This document shows positions 1 to 11,086 of a stretch of DNA of 64,000 nucleotides, piece by piece. The first letter of the stretch is position 1, and each line of letters opens with the position of its first letter. Under the pieces are notes generated by a model. The model was not told the origin of the DNA. It did no database searches and was given only the letters and a program-made list of their open reading frames with translations. The stretch is from Trichosphaerium sp. ATCC 40318. Lineage: Eukaryota; Discosea; Flabellinia; Trichosidae. The translations under genes were made by a program, and so were the position numbers. The stretch spans positions 186,001 to 250,000 of the forward strand of contig JALMLS010000353.1 of NCBI GenBank assembly GCA_038496445.1, given 5' to 3'.

Positions 1-178
1 ATGTACTAAGAAAATAAACAGCAAAACATGAAACCTCGCTTAGCAAGCCATAACTTAACGTTTCTTTAACAGCCGAGGCACTCTACAACCTTTTTGCTGT
101 CTTCAACAGGTAGCTTTCATCTATGGCATCTCACAATATAAGAGTAAAACAATAGGTTACGCCTCAAGACATGAATTT

Positions 179-2048
179 TTATTTTTTTTTAGTTGGCGCT
201 GCAGCTACAGGTTTCTTTCCTTTACGTCGTGATTTTGATTTTTCTCCATGAGTACTACAAGAATTAGGATGTTCTTGAGGATGTGTCATGTATTGTTTCA
301 TCATAATCGAGTTAAAGCTATTCTTCCCTTCGCATGCTATCCTTTTCTTAAGAGCTTTAACACCAATAGCTCTTGTGAACCTTCCTGCGTTTATTCGGAC
401 AGATGCTACAAATGCTTTATATAAAAGATCAGCTGAAACATCTGGTGTGATATCTTCTTCTTTTTCTACTTCTTGCCACCTGTTTACAAGCGTAGAAATT
501 TCATCTGTTCGGGCACTTGAGGTGAAGAGGGTCAATACTCAAAAACAAAGAAAAAGTGAGTGGTAAAAAAAAAATTGTTTTTCTCGATAATATAAACCGG
601 CATTCATGTCCACATAGCATACATCAACACCCATAGTAATACTGAATAATATGAAAGCAATTTTTTTTTGTAAAAAATCAACTCACAGGGCGAGGAGAAA
701 GGTTGAAAAAAAAGACAAAAAAAACAATGTGTTTGTAAAACTCGAGCTAACAAACACGTACTTGACCTTGCCGTATATGCTTAACAGCTCTATTCTTCTC
801 TTATCAGATTCTGCATTAGTTTCTTTACATATACCAGCGGTACAATTGCATTCATGCTTGAACCTTTCTTTGGCTTGCACAAGTCTTCCTGCACGTGGCT
901 TAAGTGGCATGAAATAAGCGATTGTAAGCTCTTCTCCTTCCTCAATTGGTCTAAGCGCACGAAGGAACATATGATTTTTTTTTCTATCCCAAGCTTGATA
1001 ACAATTTGGTACACAAGAGTGATTAATACGAGAAGCATCTAAACAATAATTAAACACGTGACAACCAAAAAAAAGGGAGTTAGCTAAAAATAATTTCAAA
1101 AAAAACTGTTCAAGTGACAGCGTCTACGCTGAACGTCTTTGTTAAAAATAGTATTTTTTTATGCGTACACAAGAAGAGGCCATTGGCCTTTGTATCCAAT
1201 GTTCTGACTGTAATCTGGTTCGACATAAATACACCTTGAATGGATTTTTTTCCCAGATCTTTTTCATGTACATCCATTAAATCCTTTGCTTGTTTACTAC
1301 CCGGCTTCCCTTTTAGATTCAGTCTAAACTCTTCTCTAATAATTTTCCCTAATTCTGCAGGTCTTGTTGATGCCATAGCAAGCATAATAGACTAGAAAAG
1401 AAGACCATCAGGATGATAAAAACAAAACCAAAAAAAATTTCAGGCTTTTTGCAAAATTACAAAAAATTGAGGTTTTAAACGTACAGGTGACTCTCTCATA
1501 ATAACATCGCTCTGTGAGATAGCTTCCTTTGCGAACATGCCAAGGCCGTGTATTTCAGACTTTTTAATCACCCAAGGCTTTAAAAGTTATTTAGACGCGT
1601 TTTTTATGCATAGACCGTTGTACGAGCGTATTGCAAGCTTAGGTACGTGATGAGCGTACCCCAAATTCTTGAGCAGTTGGGCTGGCTGTTATTTCAATTG
1701 GCTTTTCCTCTTTAACCTCAGCTACTTCCCCAGCCTTTTCACCGACTATTGCTGTTGGATCAGCCTCGTCAGTAACATTTTTTGCTGTATCTTGTTCTAC
1801 TACTACGTTATCTGCCTCGGTAGTTTCTTCCTTAGCTTCTGCGGCTTCTGTGGCTAAAAATCTGCGATTTGAGAAAACTATAGCGTTTAATTAGCCTCCT
1901 GACTGCCGTGGTTGATTATTATGGCGTTTTGCTTATTAGTAAGGAAATATAACCAGAACGTGCCTGTTGTGCGCTTTGCGACCGGTATGCGCGATTTTTG
2001 GGTTAATGGAGCGCGTAAGCCGAGGCGTGATGAACGTAATACGAACAT
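179..2048 (-). CDS. SET-domain protein (putative lysine methyltransferase)
   Basis: Six exons join in frame: 2048-1904, 1853-1660, 1577-1485, 1391-1169, 1038-762 and 515-179, about 422 aa. The SET domain begins in exon 3 with KSEIHGLGMFA, the usual first strand of the fold. Its catalytic core is in exon 5: SRINHSCVPN followed by EEGEELTIAYF, and then a C-x-C post-SET-like cluster (HECNCTAGIC). SET proteins of this SMYD/SET5-like type methylate lysines using S-adenosylmethionine; the substrate is not predictable. I see no MYND zinc finger. Exon 2 is very acidic (Glu/Asp/Ala-rich), and the C-terminus is basic and ends in several lysines. The first exon (MFVLRSSRLG...) looks like a mitochondrial presequence, but its link to the SET exons rests only on splice phase, so the 5' end is the weak part. 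The start lies 57 bp from the divergent repeat gene at 2105. Confidence 0.72.
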
Positions 2049-2104
2049 GGCGTTTATGACATTCTTTGACCTTTTTTTGATTTTAGCAACGACTGCAGCA
2101 TACA

Positions 2105-4273
2105 ATGAGCGCTGCAACTACTACCTTTCGTGTTGTGGGCAGCAGTTACACTTCACCGCAAAAACACGTACAATGCGATATAAACAAGCGAAGAGAGTTA
2201 CTGAAGCTTGTATGCGCTCTATTATATTATTTATAAAATATTGTCGTTAATACTAAGCGTAGACTGAGAAATCTCTTCGTATTCGCTCTCCAAAAGAATG
2301 GTATGGAGTCCGTTTCCAAGATTTAATAAATGTTGGAGCAAGCGTCATTCTAGAGTACATCTAACCTCATTTTTACCTTTGCTTACGCGTACAAAGTCAC
2401 TACGAATACTCTATTTGCGATTTTATGGAAGAAATGTATCCAAACGAGAACTGGCTTCCTTGGAAATTTGGTGCGTCTAAAATACCATTATTAGTTTATA
2501 TGCCAATTGGTAAACAACCCTAACAGGTCTTTCTGCCAGAAAGTCAAGAACCAGGCTTGTGGGAAAACCAAAAAGTAGTCCAAAAATTTCTACACTACGT
2601 ACGGCTTTGTCTCTGCAGTAGTGTCCCCATGTTGAGATAGTATTCTAGATGACTAGAAAGTACAATGTGAATGAGCCTGAAGATTGGTATACCATAAGTA
2701 GAAGCGAGTTTATGGAAGAAGGAGGTGAAGGACTATTAAGGCAAGTTCTTTATTTTAGAGCTCTGTTCTTTTCCCCTTTTGGTGTTGTCTAACTCTCATA
2801 GTTTCTACAATGGTTCGCTAAGTAAATTTCTAGAGGAGCAATATCCTAACGTAAATTGGGTCCCATACAGATTTGGTACGCGTTCCGTCTACTTTTCTAA
2901 CGAAAGAAGGCTCGTTTTTTTTATCACGTGACTACAAAGTTGTTTTTCAAGTGTCGGTATTCTCAAGTAATTACGTCGCTTATAATTGTATAGTAAAAGC
3001 ACCACAAAGTTACTGGCTGGAAGCAGACAACCATTTGGGGTACATACGCCTTGTACGTAAAACATAGCATTCCTATTTTATTCTTGTTTTTTTCTGATTA
3101 CTTTTAAATGTAGCTAGAAGAACGCTTAGGTATAAAAGAAGTAAACGACTGGTATAAAATAATAAACGAAGACGTCAGGAAGTACAATGGCAGTGGGTTC
3201 CTTGGGTACTATACCATTACAAGTGGTGTTGTTTTACACTATTACTTTTACTCCAAAAACCTTAACTTCACTTCGAAACATTATTAGATTGCTTTCTTTT
3301 CTTTTAACTTAAACTTCATATTCCTTCTTTAATTAGCATTACACTGCAGTTATAGTCTTGCAGATGTTTAAGTTGTTGTTCTTATTTATAATCCGTTAGT
3401 ATATTTGGAAACTCGGTGCAAAATATGTTGAAGGTATTCTACCCTGAAATAGAGTGGATGCCTGGAAACTTTGGTATTATAACTCAATTAAAGAAAACGC
3501 TTGAAGCTAAAGTATCTCTTAATGTAGCAAAAAGGGCACAGGGTTTTTGGGAAGACAAAGAAAATCAACTATCTATGCTACGTAAGGTACAAATGGTTTT
3601 TTGTTGTAGATGTAAGCATTTGCTTTTGTGGTATAGTCCCTACTTTGTTGGGTATATTTATCAGTATGTATGATTCTAATTAATGGCTTTAGATAGAAAA
3701 AAATAATTCTATAACAGATCCAAGACAGTGGGTGACAGTAACATACACTCAAGTTCGAGCAGCTGGTGGATCTGGGCTCATAAAGTATACTGAAAAATTG
3801 AAGTTTGTGTTTTATTAACAAAGCTGGTGTAGTAAACTTGGTGGTGTTAAAGAACTTGCAGAAACATTACACCCAGATATATCTTGGTCATATAAGGATT
3901 TTGGTATGTATTATTACTCCTTTTCTTTGTTTTTTAGTCACGACTGTTTGAAGCAAGCTATTTTTTTTTTGGCAATTTGTTTTGACTTAGTTTTGATGTT
4001 AACGTCTAATTTTGTATAGCTGGTGTAAGATCTAAGTATTGGAACGACGTAGAAAACCGCAAAAACTTTCTACGTAGTGTTGAAAAAGCGCTAAAAATTG
4101 AGACAACCTATGACTGGTTTCGTGTTTCAGGAAGACAACTTGGGCAATACTTTGGACCTGGGATATCTATGTATTGGCCAGGAATACTCATTAATACCTA
4201 CCCAGAAGAACAATGGATGAAAAAAGCTTTTCTAAGACAAAGCGCTAGATACAAGCGATCAGAACAGAGGTAA
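2105..4273 (+). CDS. WYxV-repeat protein A (no nuclease domain in the main frame)
   Basis: About 400 aa from roughly a dozen exons, starting MSAATTTFRVVG. It consists of five copies of a repeat of about 75 aa with this layout: G-[FYL]-W...N....FL, a short helix, [DE]WY.V...., GG..L[LI]....., then YP...W....F. Examples are EWYGVRFQDL with YPNENWLPWKF, and DWYTISRSEF with YPNVNWVPYRF. Introns recur at the same two places in each repeat (after the GG/LL segment and after the terminal W..F in phase 1), so the gene grew by duplicating exon pairs. One intron (2741-2801) uses a GC-AG pair. The frame ends KRSEQR then TAA, and that TAA overlaps a good splice donor (AG|GTAAGA). I do not recognise a named domain; similar repeats occur in the genes at 19770-21951 and 23564-26205. 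A DNA- or protein-binding array is an inference. Confidence 0.75.
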
Positions 4274-4374
4274 GATATCATCAGCAATATCTGTTGCTTG
4301 CATTACTGTTTTTTGTTCAATCAGTTTGAGAACATTTTTTTGTTTTTTCTGATAGTTTTTTTAGGGTACTGATT

Positions 4375-4458
4375 CACTTGCTCCTAAAACTGTTTGGGAC
4401 GAATTGTGTATTAGTTCCAGCATCACAAGATGTTCACTCTATAATTGGAGAGAAATAG
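4375..4458 (+). pseudogene. Possible relic of the nuclease exon of repeat gene A
   Basis: If the donor overlapping the TAA at 4271 is used, with the acceptor at 4373-4374, the reading frame continues QR-VLIHLLLKLFG... for 28 codons and stops at TAG 4456-4458. In the third repeat gene the same junction leads into QR-WLGYVIRTVFPEY and the nuclease domain. Position and phase match, but the sequence similarity is weak and no catalytic residues follow. I read it as a decayed remnant, or possibly chance. Confidence 0.3.
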
Positions 4459-4700
4459 AGCACATAATCAACAGGTGAATTGATACATAGACAAGAAACT
4501 CATTTATGGCCACCATGAGCTGAACTCAGTTGGTACAGGATGTGTCGTCATAGCTCCAGGATGGTGTACACTGCTTCTGCATTCGGGGCATAACAATAAG
4601 ACAATCTATTGCAGGGAACAACAGTAATGAGGTACAGTATAACAAAGAAACAGCAGAGTCAAGTAAGTAATAAAGAATTAACATAAAACAGAATTATGTT

Positions 4701-5425
4701 TTAATGGTACATTTCTCTGTAACTGACAGTCTTCCCTGTTTTCATTTCAATCTCGCCATTGTCATACACAAACGATGAAAGCTTTGCTTCATTGACTTTA
4801 ACATGTGTTTCATTATTGATAGAGTAAGCAGTCGTCGTAGTAACATAAGAAGATCCGCTATACTCTCCTTGGTTGGAAGCCTGAGAAATGCGTAAAACAG
4901 ACCTTCTCAAGACATCTCTGTTACCGTTCCAAGCCCATAGATCATAGGTATGTATAAGATCAACATATGTATGATTGTAGAATGAGTCCACAAGCCATGG
5001 ATTTCCTGTATGAAGCATTTTTTCAGTTTGGTTGATTGTTACTGTAAAGTTAGATATTTCTGTCTTGTATGGTGTACTAGAGCAGTTTACGCAGTGTTTA
5101 GGGAAAGCGAACATACACCGCTGATGTTTTGGACAATCGTTGTCTGTATCGCAGTGTTCTAAAGGGAGGATAGGGTCGCACTCGTAAAAAATTGATTTCA
5201 CGTTGTATAAGTCACAAGAGTTTTGTATGACGTAATTAACGTTTAAATCGCCACCATACCTTGTGTTTTGGTTAGTATAGGGTGTTACGGCTTTGTTTAA
5301 AGGCACCATTGATCATTTTCTTTAAAAGACATGTCAACACAGTCTTCTTCTCTAGAGGTTGTTTGCTCAGTACTAAAAACACATAAACCCAAAAGGAGCA
5401 GTATCCACGTGGATCGCATTGCCAT
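4701..5425 (-). CDS. Secreted/ectodomain protein of unknown function, broken frame after the signal peptide
   Basis: The frame starting at 5425 encodes an evident signal peptide (MAMRSTWILLLLGLCVF, then STEQTTS) but stops at 5297-5299. An overlapping frame beginning at 5309 continues for 202 aa to 4701. It has many N-glycosylation sites (NFT, NQT, NHT, NET) and a Cys-rich segment (CDPILPLEHCDTDNDCPKH), as expected for an extracellular protein. No splice acceptor lies between the in-frame TGA upstream of 5309 and the ATG at 5309, so splicing cannot join the two parts. Either a frameshift has broken the gene or the assembly has an indel. I recognise no family. A short stretch at 9205-9250 resembles part of it. 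Confidence 0.5.
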
Positions 5426-5834
5426 TTTTAATGTTTTTGTGTAAAAAAACAAGTACTGAAATATTTCGGACAAAACATCCAGTCAAGTCTCATTTATCCA
5501 CGATTTCCAACTCCATTCATCACACGTATAGATAATGGCAAAAAATTAAGCAAGTATGAATAGTGCTGTTGGTATCAAACCACTACCTGGAGTTCACACA
5601 GGCTGAGTCTGGGCAAAACTTGCATAATAACGATTTGAATTGGAGAAGCAGTCCTCAGAATTTTCGAAGTGGCTTCATTAAAGGCGAAGCGTACAAGCGT
5701 CTAAGTATCTGCAATGTCAACGTAAGTATCGATCGCAGTAGTTTCCCTTTCAGAAAAGGAATAAAAACTCCGCTGAACCACAAACTCATTTTGATTTTCA
5801 TAGCAACAACACGTGATATTTTCAACCAAACAGT

Positions 5835-7978
5835 ATGGGTACAGGGGCGTCAAAAGATTTAAAGAGATTGGTTCCTTACGCAAAGAACCAATATCCACAC
5901 CTAGAAAAGCTGAAAAATAGCATGCTAATAACAGGTACTGATTGGAAACCTTCTTTTAAGCCAAAATACCGCCAAACACCTCACAAATGTTTTAGATTAC
6001 ACAAAACCAGATAATCCTATTGTTTACGCAAATGGTACGCTTAATAGCGGCTTTTAGTTATGCCGAAAGGTTTGTTCGCTTTTATACAATCAATTTATGG
6101 TGACGTCGTAGATGACTTTGAGCGTCTTACTCTATACCCGAAGGAAGAGATTGTTGGAAAGAACTGTAGGTTTTTACAGGTGAGCTAACGGTTTTTTCTC
6201 TCTTTCGGAGCGTGTCTAAATACCACGAAAGGGACGTCACACAAGTAAAGATAGCGTAGAGTTAATCAGAGATGCCATAAAAAACGCAATAAGGAGAGAT
6301 ATTGTGCGATAAAAAAAAAACTTCTTCACTTGTTAAGAGTATTCTTATGTCGCTACTAGGTTCTTCTTAACTATCGTAAGGATGGAATGCCATTTTGGAA
6401 TAATTTTGGTATAATGCCTCTTCGCGCCGGTATGTTAAAGCTCCTGCTAAATTAGACGATATCACGTGATATCTATATTACGTTTTTCAGTTCGAAATTC
6501 GCGTAACCATATTTTTTATACTTCCAATTGGTTTCACTCCATTTAGACCCTACGGATGACTCTAAAGTAACGCACTTTATTGGTATACAACGTGATATAA
6601 CTCCTATAAAACAAGCAAATAGAGAGCTACATAAGTGGACCTCTGTTGAAGTAGCTCTTTGGGCAGGTAATTAACACTACAAACAAAATAATATCTTACT
6701 ATGAAATTAGAAACTCTAGATCTTTGGGAGTACGCTCTACTATTCATAGATCATAATGTGACCGGAAGGAAACTTATAACTATGAGTACGCAATAACCTC
6801 TAATTTTTCTACTAACTGGTAGCACGCTAGCCGTTGGCAACTTCAAATTTGATATTGGAATGCCACCTAAAGTTGCTCAGTCATTTCATAAGCATGTCGA
6901 GTCTGTACGTACTAATAAAACCTTTTGATCTTCTCTTACTGATTTTAAAATAGCTTGTAAAGAAAACCGAGCAAGGTACTGTGTTAAGTGTTAAAGGAAC
7001 TTCGATACTGATGTAATCTCAAAGGAAAGTCTATTGTATTTAAGACAAGAAAACAAGGTGCGTATATCTTATGTACTTGTTACTTTCTTATCTCGTTCTT
7101 TCCAATAGCTAGGTTTGTGGCTAAAGCATTCTATGAAGATCAACGACGTGTTTTTTTTGTGTTAGAACATGATACTCTAGCTGCGATTACTAAACGGTAA
7201 GTGTTCCCTTCATTTGAAATGCTGCCATTTTAACATTCTTCAAAAGGATACGCACAGTGTTCCCTGGTAAATTTATAACCCAGGAGGTGGTTTTATCATG
7301 GAATAATGGTAAAAAACAGGTTGTTCTAGAAGATGACAACGATGTTGCTAACGCAATGTGCGTAGAATGTTCTCAAAATGTTATATTTCAATTCTCAACT
7401 AAAACCCCATGTTGATATCACTAACGCTCACTTATTTATTTAGCCAAGCCACTAATAAATCCACTACAATGCACTTATTTGTTAGTAGACGAAAAGCTAA
7501 TATCTCTTTACCTGATCTTGAACTAAGTAAGCTATAAAACAAATCCGTTTTTAACATTATTAGTTGCAGATGTCGAAGTTGCTGTTTGTCTCATCAATGA
7601 AGATAATCGCATATTTTTTGTAAATCATAAACTATGTGCTTTAACAGGGTAATGATATCTCATTATCATTGCCTCAATAACTGATTTAATCCCTTAGATA
7701 CTCAAGGAAGGAATTGATGCAAAAAGATTTCTCAATAATATGCAAAAGAAAACTTGAAAAAACTCATGCTCCAGAAGGTAAATACAATGTCTTACAAGGC
7801 ATAAAGCTGTTAATTAACTTATAAATATTGTATAGAATACTATGAGAAGATAAAGGTTAAAGGCAGAAACGAAAAATTAAGGGTAATTTCAACGCATAAA
7901 CATTTAACAGACAAGAACATTTTTATATGGACTGCAATTCGTATCCCAAATCGTAACACAGATAACTATAGTTTATAA
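5835..7978 (+). CDS. LOV-PB1-PAS photoreceptor-like protein, N-myristoylation motif
   Basis: About 425 aa from about 15 exons. The start MGTGASKDLKR fits an N-myristoylation signal (Gly2, Ser6), suggesting membrane attachment. Residues 30-135 form a canonical LOV domain: TKPDNPIVYAND, then EEIVGKNCRFLQ with the photoactive Cys at about residue 65, then IRDAIKNA, VLLNYRKDGMPFWNNF and FIGIQRDIT, including the expected flavin-contact Asn and Gln residues. LOV domains bind FMN and form a blue-light cysteinyl adduct. After an unassigned linker comes a PB1-like domain (residues about 225-315; FYEDQRRVFFVL, a helix, then VVLSWNNGKKQVVL and DDNDVANAI, an OPCA-like pattern). A C-terminal PAS domain follows (residues about 325-415; VCLINEDNRIFFVN, GYSRKEL). 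There is no kinase or other output enzyme, so output is probably through PB1 partner binding. Exon phases agree throughout. Confidence 0.85.
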
Positions 7979-8315
7979 GAATAAAAACAAAACAAAAATT
8001 ACATAAAACCGGTTATGACATTCGAGTTTACTAGATGTCTTTTCAAGCCTTTGTATTTTTTCTTACCAACCCTCGAGTCTGCATCCTTGCCAGGACCAAA
8101 CATAAAGTGTATTTTCGTACCTGAATACCCACAGAAGTATCAAAGTTCCATAACCTCTTTGTTAACCTATAAGACATGAAGAAAGGTACTTTGTTAAGTC
8201 ACAAGCGAGAAATTTGAAAGAAGTTTGTTGACCAGATTTACAAGAATTATGTAGTATACACTCGCAAACCTACAAGTTCGCGCTCAACAACTCATTTAGA
8301 GAATATTAACCGGAG

Positions 8316-9065
8316 ATGACTCACAACCCCGTTAAATCGTCGCATTCTCTCTTATTATGTCTCCCAATGGAACTACAGCTTGATATTATCGAGTTAGACG
8401 CTGAAATACGTATAAAATGGCCATTGTTATCAAAACACACTGCAACAACAACGAGGTTCGATACAGACCTTGAAAAACACGGAAAGTGGGTTATATATCA
8501 AGTTTACAAGTCATACATAAAGCTGCGCCATGAACAGTGGAACCATGGGAAACAACATGGAGAGTGCAAAAAGTGGTATTTGAGTGGACAATTAAAGAGT
8601 TTATATCATTATGTCAATGGTAAGCTTGAAGGAGAGCATAAGAGTTGGAATGAACAGAATCACATGATAATTCATTGCTCTTATCTTAATGATCTTCCTC
8701 ATGGAGAGTACACAAAGTGGGATATCAACGGAAACCTGGAGTATACCTTTAAGTATGTAAAAGGTAAAAAAGAAGGAGTGTTTAAGAGCTGGTACAAAGG
8801 TGGAGAATTGAGTGCTACATGGTATTATGTTAATGATACGCTAGAAGGAGATTATAGCCAGTGGTATCAACAAGGTCAGCTGGAGATTCATGGCAAGTAT
8901 GTTAATGGGAAAAAAGAAGGAATGTGTAAAATGTGGTATAGAACAGGCCAAATTAGGCTTCAATGCAATTATATTAATGGTGTACGTGAAGGAGAACACA
9001 AACAGTGGGATATCCATGGACAAGTGAAGGTAGATATGTACAAAAGCGGTAGGAAAGTATCATGA
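8316..9065 (+). CDS. F-box-like protein with MORN-like (YwqK-type) repeats, copy 1
   Basis: A single open frame of 249 aa without introns, unlike its neighbours. The N-terminus has a short F-box-like segment (LPMELQLDIIELD, then KWPLLSK). Residues 75-249 hold about seven repeats of about 23 aa: W...G.L.....Y.NGK.EGE.K.W (for example YVNGKLEGEHKSW). Repeats of this kind occur in bacterial YwqK-family proteins and in F-box/MORN proteins of amoeba giant viruses such as marseilleviruses. The likely role is a substrate adaptor for SCF-type ubiquitin ligases (inference). A paralogue lies at 29363-30169. The lack of introns could reflect acquisition from a virus or retroposition. Confidence 0.8.
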   Translation: MTHNPVKSSHSLLLCLPMELQLDIIELDAEIRIKWPLLSKHTATTTRFDTDLEKHGKWVIYQVYKSYIKLRHEQWNHGKQHGECKKWYLSGQLKSLYHYVNGKLEGEHKSWNEQNHMIIHCSYLNDLPHGEYTKWDINGNLEYTFKYVKGKKEGVFKSWYKGGELSATWYYVNDTLEGDYSQWYQQGQLEIHGKYVNGKKEGMCKMWYRTGQIRLQCNYINGVREGEHKQWDIHGQVKVDMYKSGRKVS

Positions 9066-9383
9066 TAGTTAGAGTTATTCACTAGTCTACTCTTCTATCA
9101 ACAACCAAAGGTGCTCAACTTTAGACAATGTTGGGAGGAAGAAGAATTGCCTTGTGGCTCTATTGCAGCGCCAAGCATTTGTTATCAGTTATACCCGATA
9201 GTAAATGCTTTGCTTCATTGACTTATGTAAGTTCATTAATAGCATAATGTGACTTCCCGCCTGTCAGTATAAGTACAAAAAGACATACAATATCAACACT
9301 GTTTTATTCTTTTTGAAAACCATTTTTTGATATTCTTACTCCATTAATACAATTATTTGTTGTCTTTTGAGATGGTTTTAGTG
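9066..9383. other. Intergenic, with a short fragment resembling the gene at 4701-5425
   Basis: No gene is visible. At about 9205-9250 the sequence GCTTTGCTTCATTGACTT plus flanking bases resembles positions 4770-4830 inside the secreted-protein gene, which suggests a small duplicated fragment. Confidence 0.35.
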
Positions 9384-10875
9384 CTACCATACATAACCTG
9401 AAGATCTTGTATCTGTTTCTTCTCTATTTGTATGATCTGAAAAGTCTTGTAAAGGTATGGAATTCCTTCTACAAAAACAGCAACAAATGCGTTCAATAAA
9501 ATCTAGATACCTTAAATAACAAAATTACTGTAATGCAAAGAAGTGTATTTGGTAACATACGAATCTCTTATGGCTGGTGTAAATACTACGTATAACATGC
9601 CATTTGCAAATCCTTGCAATGGATCACATATTCCCTAATATCCATTACCCAAAGAGTAAGCACATAGACGAGGAGCAACATAAAAATAAAAAAAAGTACC
9701 TGTAATAAGATAAGCCAAAAGAACACATGAGGGTACTGTAACTCGTATAAGGGATTAATAAATTGTACAATCTAGTCCTCCATAAGACAATAAAGTTATC
9801 ATTTTGTTAGTATCGCACCCTATGTATAGATCCTGGCGTTGTCACTAGAATGAAGACAATTGGAACAAATAAAAGTTTTCTTGTTATTTTTAGTTTTTTA
9901 AGACTATGTGCTTGCATCCAAGAAGCGTTTAATCCTATTTTCTTATGTAGTTCATAACGTGTTAACAAGTAAAATATAAGCGTAAATATCCAACAGAACC
10001 ACATAGGTCCATAAACAGTCAATATACGATAAGCACGCCATCCTTTGTTTGGAACTGAATCATCGCAAGCAGGAATAAAACACCTGAAGTTGAAAACAAA
10101 CTCAGTCTTCAATTAACTTGCATGTTTCGTACCATGGAATTTGATCACCCATTCTACCGAACTTGTGGTTTGCTGAAGTGATTATAGCGAGTATAATAGG
10201 ATATATCGTTGATAAGGTGTACATTCCATACAAGAAATATCTGCCTTTGTCTATTCCCCATTTTGTTGTCACATATAAATGACCAGCAATAGCCACTATT
10301 TAGGAGTGTAAGCCTCGGTTAGTTTCCTACTAAAATTACTTGTCAAGAATAATGAGGCGCATGTTCCTGTCATCGAAATTATTGCTTGAACTTGACAACT
10401 GTTTGGTATAAACTCAAAAAAATGTAAGATAATTGATTACTTCAAAAATGGTAGTACTCACTGTCATCAAGTACCCGAAAGCAACTACCAAATCTGCAAA
10501 ACTTAACATAAAATTATACGATGACAGAGGATGCTACGTTGTCATGACCTTATAAACATACCTGAGAACCACAAGAGCCTAAACTATGTCAAAGAAAACA
10601 AGTGCAGCAAGTACCCAAACAAATTGCTTTTCGTACCCGTCTTGTTTCAGTTCTATTTTGTTTGAACATCCAAGAAAAGAGAATTAAGCTCGATCCGAAC
10701 ACCGACAGGCAGCTAGTATATCACTAGATTAAATACAAAGAAACGCAAAAGAAAAATACTTCGTACGCTGCTATAATGGTGACCAAAGCGACAACAGCCC
10801 TCGAACCTGTGCGTAAAACTAATGAATGATAGTAAAACTTTACACCGTACCAATCTCGTTTGATATAGCAGCCAT
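9384..10875 (-). CDS. Class E (cAMP-receptor-like) seven-transmembrane GPCR
   Basis: About 315 aa; exons join in phase from the ATG at 10875 to the TAG at 9384. Seven hydrophobic segments can be placed: TM1 VVALVTIIAACLSVFGSSL, TM2 SYNFMLSFADLVVAFGYLM, TM3 after CQVQAIISMTG, TM4 TIYPIILAII, TM5 after IPWCFI (YGPMWFCWIFTLIFYLL), TM6 LLFVPIVFILV, TM7 HVFFWLILLQ. The pattern C..QAIIS in TM3, the W-C-F/W-I pair before TM5 and PLQGF.N..Y after TM7 are hallmarks of Dictyostelium-type cAMP receptors and Crl proteins. It should sit in the plasma membrane and signal through heterotrimeric G proteins. The ligand is unknown. The tail is short and Ser/Thr-rich, as in receptors regulated by phosphorylation. 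Several introns are about 50 nt, and the first loop intron is about 110 nt. Confidence 0.85.
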
Positions 10876-11086
10876 TGACGTAGGAACTAGAATAGGGTTA
10901 CTACACAAGTATTCATCCATCCCTCCCAGGTTTTTTCTTCTCGCGAACTTTGACACGTGATTTTTTTTAAGTCTGGGAACATTAAGCCATTTCACAACCT
11001 TTTGAGGATGAAACCGTTTAACAATTTCGTCTAAGTGACGTCTCGTTGTTTAAGACAGGTCATTCTCAGTGTTCCAACAGAAAGTA

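Noticed and set aside
5297-5309. Programmed ribosomal frameshift in the secreted-protein gene
   Set aside because: The shift would have to occur after the TGA just upstream of 5309, and no slippery sequence lies in that short stretch.
6047-6069. 23-nt intron in the LOV gene (GTACGC to TTTTAG)
   Set aside because: Using the later acceptor before the DDFERL exon gives a canonical LOV sequence and a normal intron length.
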